64,000 nt of DNA. It comes from Phlegmacium glaucopus (taxonomy: Eukaryota > Basidiomycota > Agaricomycetes > Agaricales > Cortinariaceae). This document shows positions 1 to 11,027 of the stretch, one piece after another (within the stretch, counting starts at the first letter, position 1; every line of letters starts with the position of its first letter). Made by a program: the position numbers and the translations under genes. The stretch lies in contig MU130579.1 of assembly GCA_015039465.1 (NCBI GenBank), forward strand, positions 1-64,000. Reading direction: 5' to 3'. The notes below the pieces were generated by a model. The model saw only the letters and a program-made list of their open reading frames with translations. It had not been told where the DNA came from and did no database searches.

Positions 1-246
1 TTCTTCGATCGCAAAGAAAAACGACTCCAGGCTTTTGCTACTCGACCCTCTCCCCAATTTGCTGCCACCACCAGCCGAGCTGATTTCCAGGCGAAACGTC
101 GACCTCGGAGACGCTTCATTTCCGGAGACGACACCCCCCTTCCCTCGTCCGGATTTTCCTACAACGAATTGTTCGCCTCTGCCGCTGATAACTACGCAGC
201 TCCAACCGACCCTTTTACCGAAATGGAGATTGCCAAAATCAACTAA
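1..246 (+). CDS. C-terminal end of a gypsy-like polyprotein (partial)
   Basis: Frame 1 is open from the window edge to a TAA at 244-246, giving 81 residues of an incomplete protein. The piece is basic in the middle (KRRPRRRF) and ends in an acidic, hydrophobic tail (TEMEIAKIN). No domain is recognisable in this short stretch. About 48 nt after the stop come a purine-rich tract (ctctggagggtggg) and a TGTAACG terminus, the usual polypurine tract and LTR start of a Ty3/gypsy element. I therefore infer the end of a Pol or Gag-Pol ORF. The longer open frame at 35-358 overlaps it in another phase, runs into the LTR and is not credited. A host gene end next to an unrelated LTR is the alternative. 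Confidence 0.4.
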   Translation, partial: FFDRKEKRLQAFATRPSPQFAATTSRADFQAKRRPRRRFISGDDTPLPSSGFSYNELFASAADNYAAPTDPFTEMEIAKIN

Positions 247-294
247 CTCAAGAGCAGCTCTATTTCAAAGGCTCCACCTGCTCTGGAGGGTGGG

Positions 295-594
295 TGTAAC
301 GATCGGCCTTTCTTTCAACCCTATTCCTTATTTTTTCTCACCTACCGTCACTCTTTAGTCATTCATTTTGATATACAGCTCCCAGATCTTTAATACTGGA
401 GCCGACACGGTCCTTCCTCCTTATTCTACCTCGGTTACAATTCTTCTTCTATTGTTATAACAGTCCACCTATAAACCCCGTATAAAAACCCAGTCGCTAG
501 ATCATGTTACAGTTAGTGAATTCTAAATACTTTTACCCCATCTTTTGAGTTCCTCCGTGTGTCGAAACCACTCTTCTGTTATTTAACCATCACA
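295..594 (+). mobile_element. 3' LTR of the gypsy-like element at the window edge
   Basis: The segment starts TGTAACGATCGG right after a polypurine tract, has a TATA box (tataaaaa) at 481-488 and plausibly ends at ATCACA (594), giving a TG...CA LTR of about 300 bp. The 3' boundary is a guess because the partner LTR is outside the window and no target duplication can be tested. From 595 to 676 I see nothing further. Confidence 0.45.
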
Positions 595-676
595 GCAGTC
601 ACGATTTCGCCACACTTAGGGCAGGCGTTGAGTTGACTTGTGACTGTCAGTCAGCGACTCCAACACTGCCTCGCCC

Positions 677-684
677 TATATAAG
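677..684 (+). promoter_or_regulatory. TATA box of a decayed family A copy
   Basis: TATATAAG lies about 56 nt before the ATG of the family A relic that follows, close to the TATA placement of the intact family members. Confidence 0.4.
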
Positions 685-739
685 CGCCGTCGTCAAGATG
701 GGATGATCTCAAATTATCATCCCCCCCCGGTTGCGCTAC

Positions 740-1125
740 ATGTTAAATTTCTCTCTGTTTCCTACTAGGCCCGACATAATAATTCCTAGGTGACTTCAAC
801 CATGTAGACCTAGTCGAACCACAACGAATACAAGGTCTTTCAATGACATCAAAGGTGCCGACAGGACGTTTACCAGCAAGGCGTCGCCTATCGAGGGTCA
901 AACTCATTTGTAGTGCTTCTAGGATAACTGAAATGAACTTGTTACACTTCCCCACTGTCCTTGCTCCCTCTGTCGATCATCATTCGGGTCGATGCAGATA
1001 AGCCTTCATCAAGTAAGCCGCATATTTTCATGGTCCTATCAAAATGAAACTCACAAGTATGGTCAATCAGACACGATACCTCATCAGCGTTGCAAAATAT
1101 CACAGACCGAGTCAGCAGAAGTACC
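740..1125 (+). pseudogene. Family A small-protein gene, decayed copy (subfamily of the copy at 43742-44472)
   Basis: Exon 1 begins MLNFSLFPTRPDIII, matching the intact exon 1 at 44472 (MLNFSLFTTRTDIII), but an in-frame TGA follows at codon 18. Exon 2 is still recognisable (CCACTGTCCTTGCTCCC to TCATCAA) with its GTAAGCC donor, and exon 3 remnants end near 1125. Exon 4 is missing. The C-rich leader before the ATG (ccccccccggttgcgctac) is shared with the copy at 44472, so promoter and gene were duplicated together. The open frame on the opposite strand at 743-955 is a shadow. From 1126 to 1470 I see no gene. Confidence 0.6.
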
Positions 1126-1469
1126 GGGGGTGGATTGAGAGAGAGGCGGAGGTATTTATATGACCCTTGTTCTGCAATGAGGCAACCCCGTTATAGAACA
1201 GCCCAGCGGTGCGTGCTATGTCACTGCCTCGTTGCTCTAGCATGCTGAATAGCACGGGTATATTTGCTCTTCACACACGTCCAGAAACAGCCAGGCCTCG
1301 AGGCCTCACAGGATAGTTTTTACATGATCCATCTAATCCGTTGAATCCCAATCCGTTGAATCCTATCTGAGCCAAGTTCAGCGAGACCTTTGCCAGATTG
1401 CACTATCACTACGTGAAGAAATCATGGAAATGGAATCACGTATATAATGCAACACCGTTCAGTTTTCTT

Positions 1470-2345
1470 TCTCTTTTCTTTCCACTCCCCAACTTCGTTC
1501 TTCTTACTCTCCAACTTCGTTCTTCCTCGTCCTTCTTACCCTCCAACTTACTCTCCGGCTTTGTTCTTACTCTCCAGTTTGTTTTTGCCACTCTCCAGTT
1601 TGTTTTTGCCACTCTCCAGTTTGTTTTTGCCACTCTCCAGTTTGTTTTTGCCACTCTCCAGTTTGTTTTTGCCACTCTCCAGTTTGTTTTTGCCACTCTG
1701 CAGTTTGTTTTTTCCACTCTCCAGTTTGTTTTTGCCACTCTCCAGTTTGTTTTTTTCCACTCTCCAGTTTGTTCTTTCCACTCTCCAGCTTCTTTCTTCT
1801 TACTCTCCAGCTTCCTCCTTACCACTCCTCCTTGCCGCTCTCCAGCTTCTTCACCGCTCTCCAGCCTCTTCGCTGCTCTCCAGCCTCCTCGCCCTCGACG
1901 CTCTCCAGTTTCCTCAACACTCTCCAGCTTCTTCGTCGCTCTCCAGCCTCTTCGCTGCTCTCCAGCCTCCTCGCCCTCAACGCTCTCCAGTTTCCTCAAC
2001 GCTCTCCAGCCTCCTTGCCGCTCTCCAGCCTCCTTGCCGCTCTCCAGCTCTCTAGTTTCTTTGACGCTCTCCAGCTTCTTCAACGCTCTCCTCGACGCTC
2101 TCCAGCTTCCTCGACGCTCTCCAGCTTCCTCGACGCTCTCCAGCTTCCTCGACGCTCTCCAGCCCGACGCTCTCCAGGTTCCTCACGCTCTCCAGTCTCC
2201 AGCTTCCTCCTTCCCCCTTTCCAGCTTCCTCCTCCTTCCCCCTTTCCAGCTTCCTCCTTCCTCCTCTCCAGCTTCCTTTTTTCCCCTCCAGCTTCCTCCT
2301 TGCCGCTCTCCAGCTTCCTCCTTTCCACTCTCCAGCTTCGTTCTT
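1470..2345 (+). repeat. Pyrimidine-rich minisatellite (21-bp then about 19-bp units)
   Basis: From about 1567 to 1770 a 21-bp unit (ACTCTCCAGTTTGTTTTTGCC) repeats some nine times. It then grades into about 19-bp variants built on CTCTCCAGCTTCCTCGACG, running to about 2345. The + strand is almost pure C/T with scattered G. Because 21 is a multiple of 3 and the unit lacks stops, several frames on both strands stay open (up to 407 residues), which is a repeat artefact. The array lies directly upstream of the complete family A gene at 2391-3131. Confidence 0.85.
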
Positions 2346-2390
2346 TCCACTATCAAACTTTGTTCTTTCGCGTTGCGGCACTTGCAAGTG

Positions 2391-3131
2391 ATGCCACCCA
2401 ATTTCTCATTTTTGACCATCAGAAACCATACGACTATTATCATGACGGACAGTAATCTTAATGTGATCCAAGGTAGCCTCCACCACATGGACCGGAGTAC
2501 GACAATAACAAATATGGACTCCTTCAATATCGACCATGAAGGTATAATGACCGGACAACCGTCACCAGCCACTCTGACACTCAGTAAGCCCGCTTTTGAC
2601 TCTTGCACAATAATATTCTAGAACACCACTGATATATAATGGTTACATTCAGCGCCAACTCTGCTAGTATCTCATAACCCCTCTGTCGAGCATGGTAACG
2701 CAGATAGGCCTTCGAGTACATCAGGCAAGAAGCAAAACATTTTTGAAATCGATACTCACAAATTGTATCCATTTAGATTTATCCTCTCATCTGCCAGACA
2801 CTCGAGGATCACGGGAAGTAGCAGCAGCAGCAGTCTCGGTGTATCCCACGGTTAGTAATTTAAGTACATTGGCCCGCGTTTATATTTGCGATATCTAAAT
2901 CAATGACGTCTGTAGGCGGACCCTTCACCTCTTGATGTCGTACCTCAGCTTGCACCATCGCATCCTCGTCCGATTATTTCGTCTAATTCAGATGAAAGAG
3001 GATCACTTAGCACTGTTGGCACCACGACGAAAAAATATGCGCACAAAGTATCCGAGAAGACTATGTTTTGCAGGAAAATTAGGGACTGGATTAACAGAAC
3101 ATTTGGTTATTTTGGTATGAAGCTTACATGA
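2391..3131 (+). CDS. Family A small protein, divergent complete member (3 exons, 142 aa)
   Basis: Predicted exons are 2391-2583, 2798-2850 and 2949-3131, with donors GTAAGC and GTTAGT and acceptors CCAG and CTCAG. They join in phase to 143 codons. The start at 2391 gives an N-terminus (PNFSFLTIRNHTTII) that aligns with NFSLFTTRTDIII of the other members; ATG 2442 is the alternative. Residues 25-50 hold the NVIQG core and an N/T/D/S-rich run. The last exon carries LSTVGTTTK and ends CRKIRDWINRTFGYFGMKLT, matching CQYVFNKIKGWFDRLLGYLF of the other copies in hydrophobic pattern with few identities. That divergence with the gene structure kept is the best evidence that family A encodes a protein. 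Function is unknown. The start of the N-terminal region loosely recalls the leader of basidiomycete NACHT/NLR proteins, but no NTPase follows. Confidence 0.6.
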
Positions 3132-3300
3132 TATGCGGCTCAAATTAGAGGCTACTTTTTCCTCATAACTTATCGTTTCATGTTGCTAACTAATATAACA
3201 TACGAAGTCGAAAGGATTGAAGGGGGGTACAACGGACATAAGTAAAATTACGTCAGCTTTTTCGATGGAACTTTGGAAGCTTTCATGAATTACAAGCCAT

Positions 3301-3405
3301 GAACCCGTGCCTTCGGCACGGCGCCGCTCCGCTTTGCCGGCCTACAGCACGGATTCAGGGCTTGCCAGGGGCTCCGCCCCCTGGACCCCTGGCTGCATCA
3401 CAACA
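3301..3405 (+). other. Pair of GC-rich hairpins
   Basis: CCGTGCCTTCGGCACGG (7-bp perfect stem, TTC loop) is followed about 55 nt later by CCAGGGGCTCCGCCCCCTGG. Both stand in an otherwise AT-rich region and directly precede a tandem array. They resemble the GC-rich palindromic clusters seen in some organelle and nuclear genomes. Function is unknown. Confidence 0.55.
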
Positions 3406-3414
3406 GTGGACTCA

Positions 3415-3785
3415 GCCGAAAATCCTAATGGTAGACCCAGTTTCAAGTCCTAAAAGTAACTCAGTTGAAAATCCTAATGGTAGACTCAGTTTTAAATCCT
3501 AATGGTAGACCCAGTTTCAAGTCCTAATAGTAACTTGGTTTTAAATCCTAATGGTAGACCTGGTTTCAAGTCCTAATAGTAACTCAGTTTAAATTCTAAT
3601 CGTAGACCCAGTTTCAAGTCCTAATAGTAACTCAGTCAAAAATCCTAATGGTAGACCCAGTTGAAAATCCTAATGATAGACCCAGCTTCAAATCCTAATG
3701 GTAGAAGAAGTCTGATATCCCAATGGTAGGCTCTGTCTGATATCCCAATGGTAGAGGAAGTCTGATATCCCAATAGTAGACCCTG
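3415..3785 (+). repeat. 24-bp tandem array
   Basis: About 15 units alternate between two types: AATCCTAATGGTAGACCCAG with a short linker, and AGTCCTAATAGTAACTCAG with a short linker. The last four units diverge to CTGATATCCCAATGGTAGA. Many units are interrupted by substitutions, so the array is old. The 67-residue frame at 3299-3502 is a by-product. Confidence 0.8.
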
Positions 3786-6700
3786 ATGACCATCTGAGAG
3801 TATGAACATCCACCAATTACACCATCACAACATCAAAAAATCCACATGTCTACAAATCTATGAGGACATCCCATTACAAACCACAGTCATCTACACATTG
3901 AGCTTAACACAAAATCCAGAGTTCCCTGCAGTTACACAATTCAAAGTATAATTCATGCAATACTCCCTAAACCTATTTTTATAAATCCTTCTCTGCCATG
4001 AAACATCATACTGATATTCTTCATTTTTCATTTCCCTCATTTCATCAAATGGTCTGTATCCAAATCATGAACACACACAGAACATCTTCCATAACATCCT
4101 TTGAGCTTTGTTTTCTCTCCCAATTTTATTTCCACTTCCACCCTACCCTTTCAGAAATAATTAGTTCTTACTCTTTACTCAAATACACTCTTGTCATACC
4201 CTGTATGCATATTGAATGTATCTATTATACATTGAACTTGAACATCATTTATATTTTCTCAACTTCAAAATTGTAGCTGGATTAATAATAGTTCCACACA
4301 TCCCAAACCATCAAATCTTTAATCCATCACATCCAGCTTAATTTAATTTAATGAAATTTATCTCAATTTTTCATTTTCAAAATTCTCATAGTACAGTATT
4401 CCAATACAAAACAGAGAAGCCTCATTTCTGCCCCACTCATTTATACCCATCCAACCATATTCCCATCTTCACTCAAATTAAAACACAGACACTCTATTCA
4501 TGTTCCAATGTTCTTTTTTATTCTCAATTTATCTCCACTCACTTATCTGTCACATGAACACACACAGAACATCTTCCATAAGATCCCTTAAGCTTTGTTT
4601 TTCCTTCCTATTTTATTTCCACTTCCACCCTCCCTTTCCAGAAATAATTAGTTCTTATTTTTCACTCACTCTGGCCATACCCTGTATCCATCATTGAATA
4701 TATCTATTATACATTGAAGTAAATCATATCAAATATTCAATCCATCACACCTAACTTAATTCAATTTATCTCAAATTTTCATTTTCATCTTACCACCACC
4801 CCCACTCATCTATACCTATCTAACCATATTCCCTCCTATCTCCATCCACCTCTCTGTCTTCATTTATCTTCCCACTCACATTGTTATTGTAACCATCCTC
4901 CCATTCACTCAAATTAAAACACAGAAACAGACAGAATCTCTATTCATCTTCCAATCTTATGTTCCCACTCACATTAAGTGTGTATATTATTTTCATTTTT
5001 TTCCTATATCTTCTCATCCCATGTTCCTATTTCTTCATCTTTAAATTAACTGTGTAGATAGATAAATGTACCATGGAACACCCCACAAAAATACAAAACA
5101 AAAAATACACCCTGGGTTAATGATGATTGAAAAAAGAATTACAGCAGATCCCAAAAGACAGGCTATAGCTGTTCAAAAATGCGAAATTAAAACACAGAAA
5201 AAGACAATATATATCACAGCCAATTAAATAGTAAGGAGGTTGGCAGATAGGAGATCAAAAATTGAAAATTGAACACAGAAAATGAGCAGGTTACTGGCAG
5301 AATTGACCAACAACCCAGGTTTGAAAGGCAAGTTACTGTGATGTCACAGTTATGTCACGATTTGTGACGTTGGTGACACTGGGCTAACAGTATAATGGGA
5401 TGAAGGTGTGGGAGCAGCTGACCAATTATTACATAATGCTGACACATAAATCCGAACACTTATCTAAGGATTACTAACCCGATCACTTTCCCAGGCACAT
5501 TGTCGCATTCTTTATAGATGTACTAGATTTTCGTTTGATCGCCTATGATCGTCTTCGGCTCCCTCGTCAGCGTTGAATATGCTCGAAACTCCATTCAACT
5601 CACACACATACTTGTTCACACGCAGCACCACCCACCCTCCATGATTTCCACTTCTATATACCTCGTTTGATATGTTTTATATAAATGTTGCAAAAATAAA
5701 TTGGACCACAGGCGTCTACCAAGATATAATCAGTTGATTAGATATTTATATTTGCACATGAAAGGACATAACCAAAACGCAAACGCAACAGGGAGATATT
5801 TTTATATGACACAAGAGGAAAGTGAACAACGGAGAAGGAAACAGAGAAGGGAAAAAATATTAAAGCTACACTGGGGTTGGTGAGACAAGTGCTAGTTGAG
5901 ACGAGACAACAAGGGAAAATCAGCTGTATGCAGGCGGGAGTCCTCAAAGAGGAGTGTAGCCCCAGTTCTTTCAAAGCCATAGATAGGCGTAAAACGGCAG
6001 GATGAAAGAAAGAGTGAGAGTGGCTGTGGGGTATCAGTCAGTCAATCCTGAATCAGCCATCTAGAAATCAAGCCTATCGAGCTGGACTCTGTCCAGAAAA
6101 GAGGTAACTTCCACATTATATCCATCTACATCACAGCCATATCCATATCGTGATACACATACACATAACCATGCCTCCATTCTATTCATATTCACACCCT
6201 TATCCGGGATCAATTGGGGCCAATCCAAAGTTATGACCGAACATTCCTTACATTTTGATCTAGTGTTAGGGACATAGAATGATGCAGAAACAGAGGACCA
6301 AAGAAGGAATGTAGACATTCACAGATGTAGTTGAGGTTTCAGAGAGTAATGATTGTGCATCTGCGCCGAATTGATGGAGGTAGCCGAAGGAGAACCACAC
6401 CAATTCATGGGTGTTTCTGATGAATGATTTCTTTTTTTTTGTGAATGGGAATAACACGTTCAGTTATGTTCTAGTGAGAACATAACAAGTTCTGCCGTGT
6501 GGTTTTAACAGTAACAATATTGCGGGTCTGTATTACTACTATTGGTTGTGGTCTGTCGCCTTGGAATATCATATAGTTTCTAGTGAATACCTCATGACAA
6601 CCTCATGATGTAGTCCAGGGAGAAGGATGATAAGATCCAGGGCTTTGGGCTTTCAGGAATCAGGACAGAGAGCAATTAATATCAGAGAGTGGATGCCAAT

Positions 6701-7029
6701 GAACGAAGAAATCCCGGGATGCGAATCTATATCAGGAGTGATTCAGGTTGCAAGACACTAATGAACAAAGTAATCCTGGGATCTATCGGAGGAAACCGAA
6801 GACTGATTGCAAGGTGCCAATGGAGGAAGAAATCCTGATATGAATCTAAACATAGCATTAAGGTTTGAAGAAGGCGCCAAGACCAATCAGGAAAAAGGCA
6901 CACTGCACAGCACTGAAGAAAATATGTACATTTCCACTACCTTTACATAGGTAGTGGGTATTGGTGGTTTATGTTTTTAGGAATGTGGCTATGCCGAAAT
7001 TCTACTAAGCAGGCTTGTTGTTCAACTGA
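3786..7029. other. AT-rich gene-poor stretch with local duplications
   Basis: No credible gene is seen on either strand. From 4000 to 5100 the + strand is strongly C/T/A biased and poor in G. Around 5340-5400 short GTGAC/GTCAC inverted motifs occur. Around 6650-6850 three degenerate units of about 60-70 bp repeat the theme GCCAATGA..GAAGAAATCC. All open frames are under 95 codons and lack recognisable domains. Confidence 0.5.
4066..4718 (+). repeat. Direct duplication (copies 4066-4236 and 4553-4718)
   Basis: Both copies run from CATGAACACACACAGAACAT to ATTATACATTGAA with about 85-90% similarity by eye. Flanking pieces (AATCCATCACA..CTTAATTTAATT) are also repeated at about 4320 and 4740, so the original duplicated unit was about 480 bp. 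Confidence 0.75.
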
Positions 7030-7034
7030 GCGTT

Positions 7035-8389
7035 ATAAATTGTTGTTGTTGTTGTATATAAACACCAACCAGAGAGCAGTGGACCAGACCTTAGGTCAAG
7101 AGACTCCCTGTTGTTCGTTTAGGGAAGGTATAACCTTGACTTTTAACACACAGAGGTAAGGGGAAAGAATAGAGAAGAGAAGGAGGAGGATGAAGGTCTT
7201 GGAAGATGAATGAGGTATAAGACGAGGATGAGGATGAGCAAGAGAGAGTCTTCAGTAAGACTATAGCGGTTGAGGGATAGGGGATAGATTGACAGTAAGG
7301 GGCAAGAAAAGCGAACTTAAGGGAGGAATTTGCTGGAATTCCACTGAGATGATGAAAGTGGGGGGTAAGAATGAATTGAACTGAACTACCTATCCTGGTA
7401 CAAAAGAGCAGTATTTATACCCTAAGGATGAGGCTATGTAAAACAATAAAAGAAACAAAGTACGCGCTGTCAAAGGAAGAAAGATAAAGAGAGGACAGCT
7501 GCGAGAAGAAAAGAACAATGGAAAAGAAAAAGGAACAATAAGAAAATCTGTAAAGTGTCAAAGTGCGAGAGAAAAGAAAAGAAGGCAGTGTACATAGTCC
7601 AATAGCAAAAATATATCGACTCCATAGGCGTGTGGTCATGTCAAAAATGTGAAAGGTCCTGAGTCAACACTTGAAAGGCGCAGCCTTGTTCCCGAGAAAA
7701 CACTACTTGCCCATGGTCCCATGTCGCGCAGCCTTGATAACACTTGACACTCTGCGAGAATAATCCTCTGCTGCTGATTCATCTGCAATTCCTGCTTAGT
7801 CGTGATCCTCCTGGACTTCCTAAATTGTCATAAAGAGGGTGGGAAGGCTTCAGGTACCGCGTGAATGATGGTTTTGGCAGTGAATGATAAGATAAGAGGT
7901 AGATGAGTGAGGATAGGGGACTGAGTGAGATCCAGGAGCAAGGTATGGCAAGATAGATAGCTGAAGCGAAGACTTGTGGGTCCATAGCCACAACAACAAT
8001 GACAAAGCCTTTGACATAATGGGAGATGTGGCTGATGCGTCCATAAACGGGCCGTTCTTGAAATGATGGGCCAAAGATATGATCAAACGCGAGCCGATGA
8101 CCGATGCGAATAGTAGATTGATCGCTTTGTTGTATCACTAGCCAAGGGACAAACAGATGGTAGATGTTAAGGAGCATGTCGATAGTGTAAATGATAGACA
8201 ACATAGTGGAAGACATTGAGGATATGATGAGCGATGAGGATGTTATCGTTGAACGAATGGTTTTGTTGACCAGGAACGCGATTCAGGGCCGCTTCCAAAA
8301 TAGGTAAGCAAATTCAAAGTCCGCTTATTTTCATGATGGCGACTTTTAAGCTTTGTTCTCACGCTACCAATCAGTATTGGTGCGCGACA
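7035..8389 (-). mobile_element. Solo-LTR-like element, copy 1
   Basis: This 1355-bp segment is closely similar to 21308-22719. Read on the minus strand it starts TGTCGCGCACC and ends (AAC)n-AATTTAT. It carries a TATA box (minus TATAAATACTGC, near 7410-7421) as in a U3 region. Exact 5-bp repeats GCGTT flank it (7030-7034 and 8390-8394), as expected of integrase-mediated insertion. The second copy has its own flank CCGGT, which fixes both ends. The 3' terminus is not the usual CA. The 145-codon minus-strand frame (8216-7779) differs between the copies mostly by amino-acid-changing substitutions, so it is probably not a gene. Confidence 0.75.
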
Positions 8390-8394
8390 GCGTT

Positions 8395-8840
8395 ACTAAT
8401 TACACCTTCTGTATTCGTACCCAAATGACATCTATTCGAAGCCATTGTTCAAAGTCGCTATGCCATGTATAAGGGAGTCTTAGGTAGTGGGCCATACCGA
8501 CAGTGGTCGGCCTTGGTTGGCTTTCTTTCTTTTTGTAAATTTAGGTGCCTTAAGCTTATGGCATTGTATATATTACCGAGTCCAACTAAGTCCAGCTCTA
8601 ACTCCGGTGTCAAAAGAGGATAAGTATACCACCAGGCTCAATCAAATCCCTTTCCATCATCCACGAGTAGACGATCTTGGTACGAGACTAACTAAGTATA
8701 CCATACTCAAGAGCGCACAGGGATACATATCCTAAATTAACACTAACACTTCCATTAACATTAACATGAACTGTAAGCCTGGCTGCCAGTCTTACTCGTC
8801 TGTCGAGGTTTTCTTATCTTATCTTTTATTCACATCACAC
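8395..8840. other. Intergenic stretch, nothing recognised
   Basis: The only open frame (8487-8735) shows no recognisable domain. No repeat shared with the rest of the window was noticed. Confidence 0.4.
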
Positions 8841-8848
8841 GATCAGAC

Positions 8849-9449
8849 TAGTGGTGGACAAGTTCAGTCCTGAACTTTGGTTCAAACCTGAACCACCCTG
8901 AACTGAACCTAAAGTTCAGTTCAAGTTCAGAGGATTGGCTGAACCGAACCAAAGGTTCAGTTCAGGGTTCAGGCATTTATGAAAGGTTTGAACCTGGTTT
9001 GAACCACTTCATTTTTAGGGTAGAAAAAATAGAAATTTTGTAAAAATTCTGGTGTTTTTCCAGTATAATGTACTTTCATTACTTGCTTATTACTCTAATG
9101 GCTGCAAATTGGTTAGGATTTGGCAGTTTTCAGGTTTTATTAGTTATAATATTATTAAATAAACAGGCCCTAGCCCCCCCAAGCTCAAATTAAAGACAAA
9201 AACTTCAATTAAAAACCTCTACTCAACCTCTACTTCAATGGAAACCTGATCAGATAAAACATTTACCATGAGTGCAACCTTTTCCAGGCAAATTTAATGC
9301 AAATTTAATGGTGGGAAAATTTACAAGTTTGAACCTGAACCAAGGTTCAGTTCAAAGTTCAGCCAAATGCCTGAACCGGACCATGAGTCCAGTTCTCGGT
9401 TTGGAAAAATAGGCAAAAAACCGGACCAAACCGGACCTGTCCATCACTA
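8849..9449. mobile_element. hAT-type miniature inverted-repeat element with 8-bp target duplication
   Basis: Terminal inverted repeats are TAGTGGTGGACA at the left and TGTCCATCACTA at the right. Exact 8-bp repeats GATCAGAC flank it (8841-8848 and 9450-9457), the hAT superfamily length. The 601-bp body has no transposase. Its ends consist of many short alternating GTTCAG / CTGAAC / GAACC motifs, which make the arms self-complementary. Confidence 0.85.
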
Positions 9450-9741
9450 GATCAGACAGTATATAGGGAGATTCTCATTTTCCTATTTCAACATTCTTAC
9501 CGTTACAGCTCGTACTTGTATCTGTCTCGTTCTCGACAATACAACGTGGTCCTATCAAGCTGTGTGACCGCTCAGTGAGGCTTCCCTGACAGGCAGCCTT
9601 TCACTAACCTGGGTCTTAACCAAGTGCCAACGCAACCAGAAACCTAACCACACAAAATCAATTGAATGCCGAGCTCTGGCATGTTGTCATTTAAGTATAT
9701 AACAAGTAAAAGCTTAAATTTTAAAGACTACCAGCCGCCAG

Positions 9742-10104
9742 ATGTCAAAACACTCTTTATTTACCACTAGCAGCCACATAGTAATCCAAGGTTGCTACAT
9801 TGTGGATTATAGTCGGAACACATCCAAACTCTCCTATAATACTGGTCAACCCACCTCTTGGTAATCATGTCATCTTTCTTGCCTCCAGGATAATTACTGA
9901 AGCCTATGGTTTAGAGTCAACTCCCCTTAGCGTACCCTGTACCCCCTGTGCAGATGGGCCATCTTCAAGTAAGCTACACCTCTTGATGATCCTATGAGCG
10001 TGATACTCATAAATATGGTTAAACAGGCACAATACCTTATCAGTCTTGCAGAACGTCCCACACCGAGCCAGAAGCACCAGCGGCGCGTCGCACTGTAGGC
10101 GATC
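9742..10104 (+). pseudogene. Family A copy, truncated and frameshifted
   Basis: Exon 1 (9742-9860) starts MSKHSLFTTSSHIVIQG, but it is 38 nt shorter than the usual 157 nt, so its donor falls in the wrong phase. Exons 2 and 3 are recognisable (GAGTCAACTCC..TCTTCAA|GTAAGC and GCGGCGCGTCGCAC). Exon 4 is replaced by 3'-flank DNA after about 10140. A TATATAA box is at 9696-9702. This is the left part of a repeat unit whose right part resumes after the copia element at 27785. Confidence 0.65.
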
Positions 10105-10189
10105 ATTCAAAAACACAAGCAATATGCTCAAAAACCAATTCAATAGTCAACTTCGTCCAACAATGTCAAACACTTATATCCTGTTGCCA

Positions 10190-11027
10190 TTTAGATGCTG
10201 TGTACTTACAAAGTTAGACCATCCTCGCCAACTGGATAGCTTGTGGGTATATTGATCCAGGTTGAGAGTACTAATGATAGACTTGTCTCCAGTCCAAGGA
10301 TGAAATCAAGTTTAAAACCTGGGTGCCAGCCGACGAAAGGTATGTGACCCCGAATTATAGAGGCCAAGTTCTCGAATCCAAAAATGAAAGAACATATTTT
10401 GACAGAGTGTGAGCTGGGCCCAAGGACATATATAAATTACGGAGTTACGCATGTGAATGAGAGCGTGGTTTAATGGCTGAACCATCGTAGGTGGATAGCA
10501 GTATGGGTCGGGGTTGTTGTGGATAGCTGATATCAATTGTCGCGATCCGTGATTCACCGGTACCATACATCATGGATAGGGATACTGATGGCAATCAGGC
10601 ATAATGGTATTGGATCAAGTGGGAGATGAGGGACAGATGAGAGTCAAGGTGTGGCGCTTGACTGATGCCTCATGGTAGAAAATTTGAGTACTACGTGGTA
10701 CTATTATGTTACATGATCAAAAGAGGGGAAGGTAACACTCAATATTGAGTGAAGTGACCAAATATGCAATGATCATCTGTCACAACGGATTGTTGGGGTC
10801 CAGTAAATGTAGTCAGACGTAAATGATCTGTCAAAGTTATAGACCCCAGGGATATCTACAGCCGCATGTGCTTTTATATTGCCAATCAGAAAGAGTTATA
10901 TTGAACACAAGACAAAGGAATCTTGAAGTTCAGCAAAGATGAATGCAATGGCCAACGAAACCCGTGCTATGCTGGCAAAACCTTGCCTAAAAGACTGGTG
11001 TCAAAACGAAGGGCGTGGCTCTAGAGT
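10190..11027 (+). repeat. Module B of the family A repeat unit, copy 1
   Basis: This is the 3' flank carried with family A genes. Shared landmarks are GGATAGCTTGTGGGTATATTG, GTCTCCAGTCCAAGGATGAA, GTGATCTGT-type tracts, a TGATCATCTGTC block and GGGCGTGGCT at the end. Related copies lie at 35270, 37080 (-), 52240 (-), 54040, 57920 and 58976. Small frames on either strand are not conserved between copies. The copy is cut at 11027 by the copia insertion. Confidence 0.7.

Noticed and set aside
743..955. Minus-strand 70-residue frame and its twin at 44197-44469 (+)
   Set aside because: Both are antisense to family A exon 1. The sense frame has the conserved exon structure.
1398..2621. 407-residue open frame on the + strand and overlapping long frames on both strands
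   Set aside because: The frames are open because the 21-bp minisatellite unit lacks stops. Composition is a repeat of PLSSLF/ATLQFVF type. Only the last part (from 2391) belongs to a gene.
3415..3785. CRISPR-like array
   Set aside because: Units are contiguous, with no unique spacers and no associated genes in a eukaryotic context. It is a simple tandem array.
7779..8216. 145-residue minus-strand frame, also present at 22109-22546
   Set aside because: It lies inside the LTR-like element. Differences between the two copies mostly change amino acids, so there is no sign of coding constraint.
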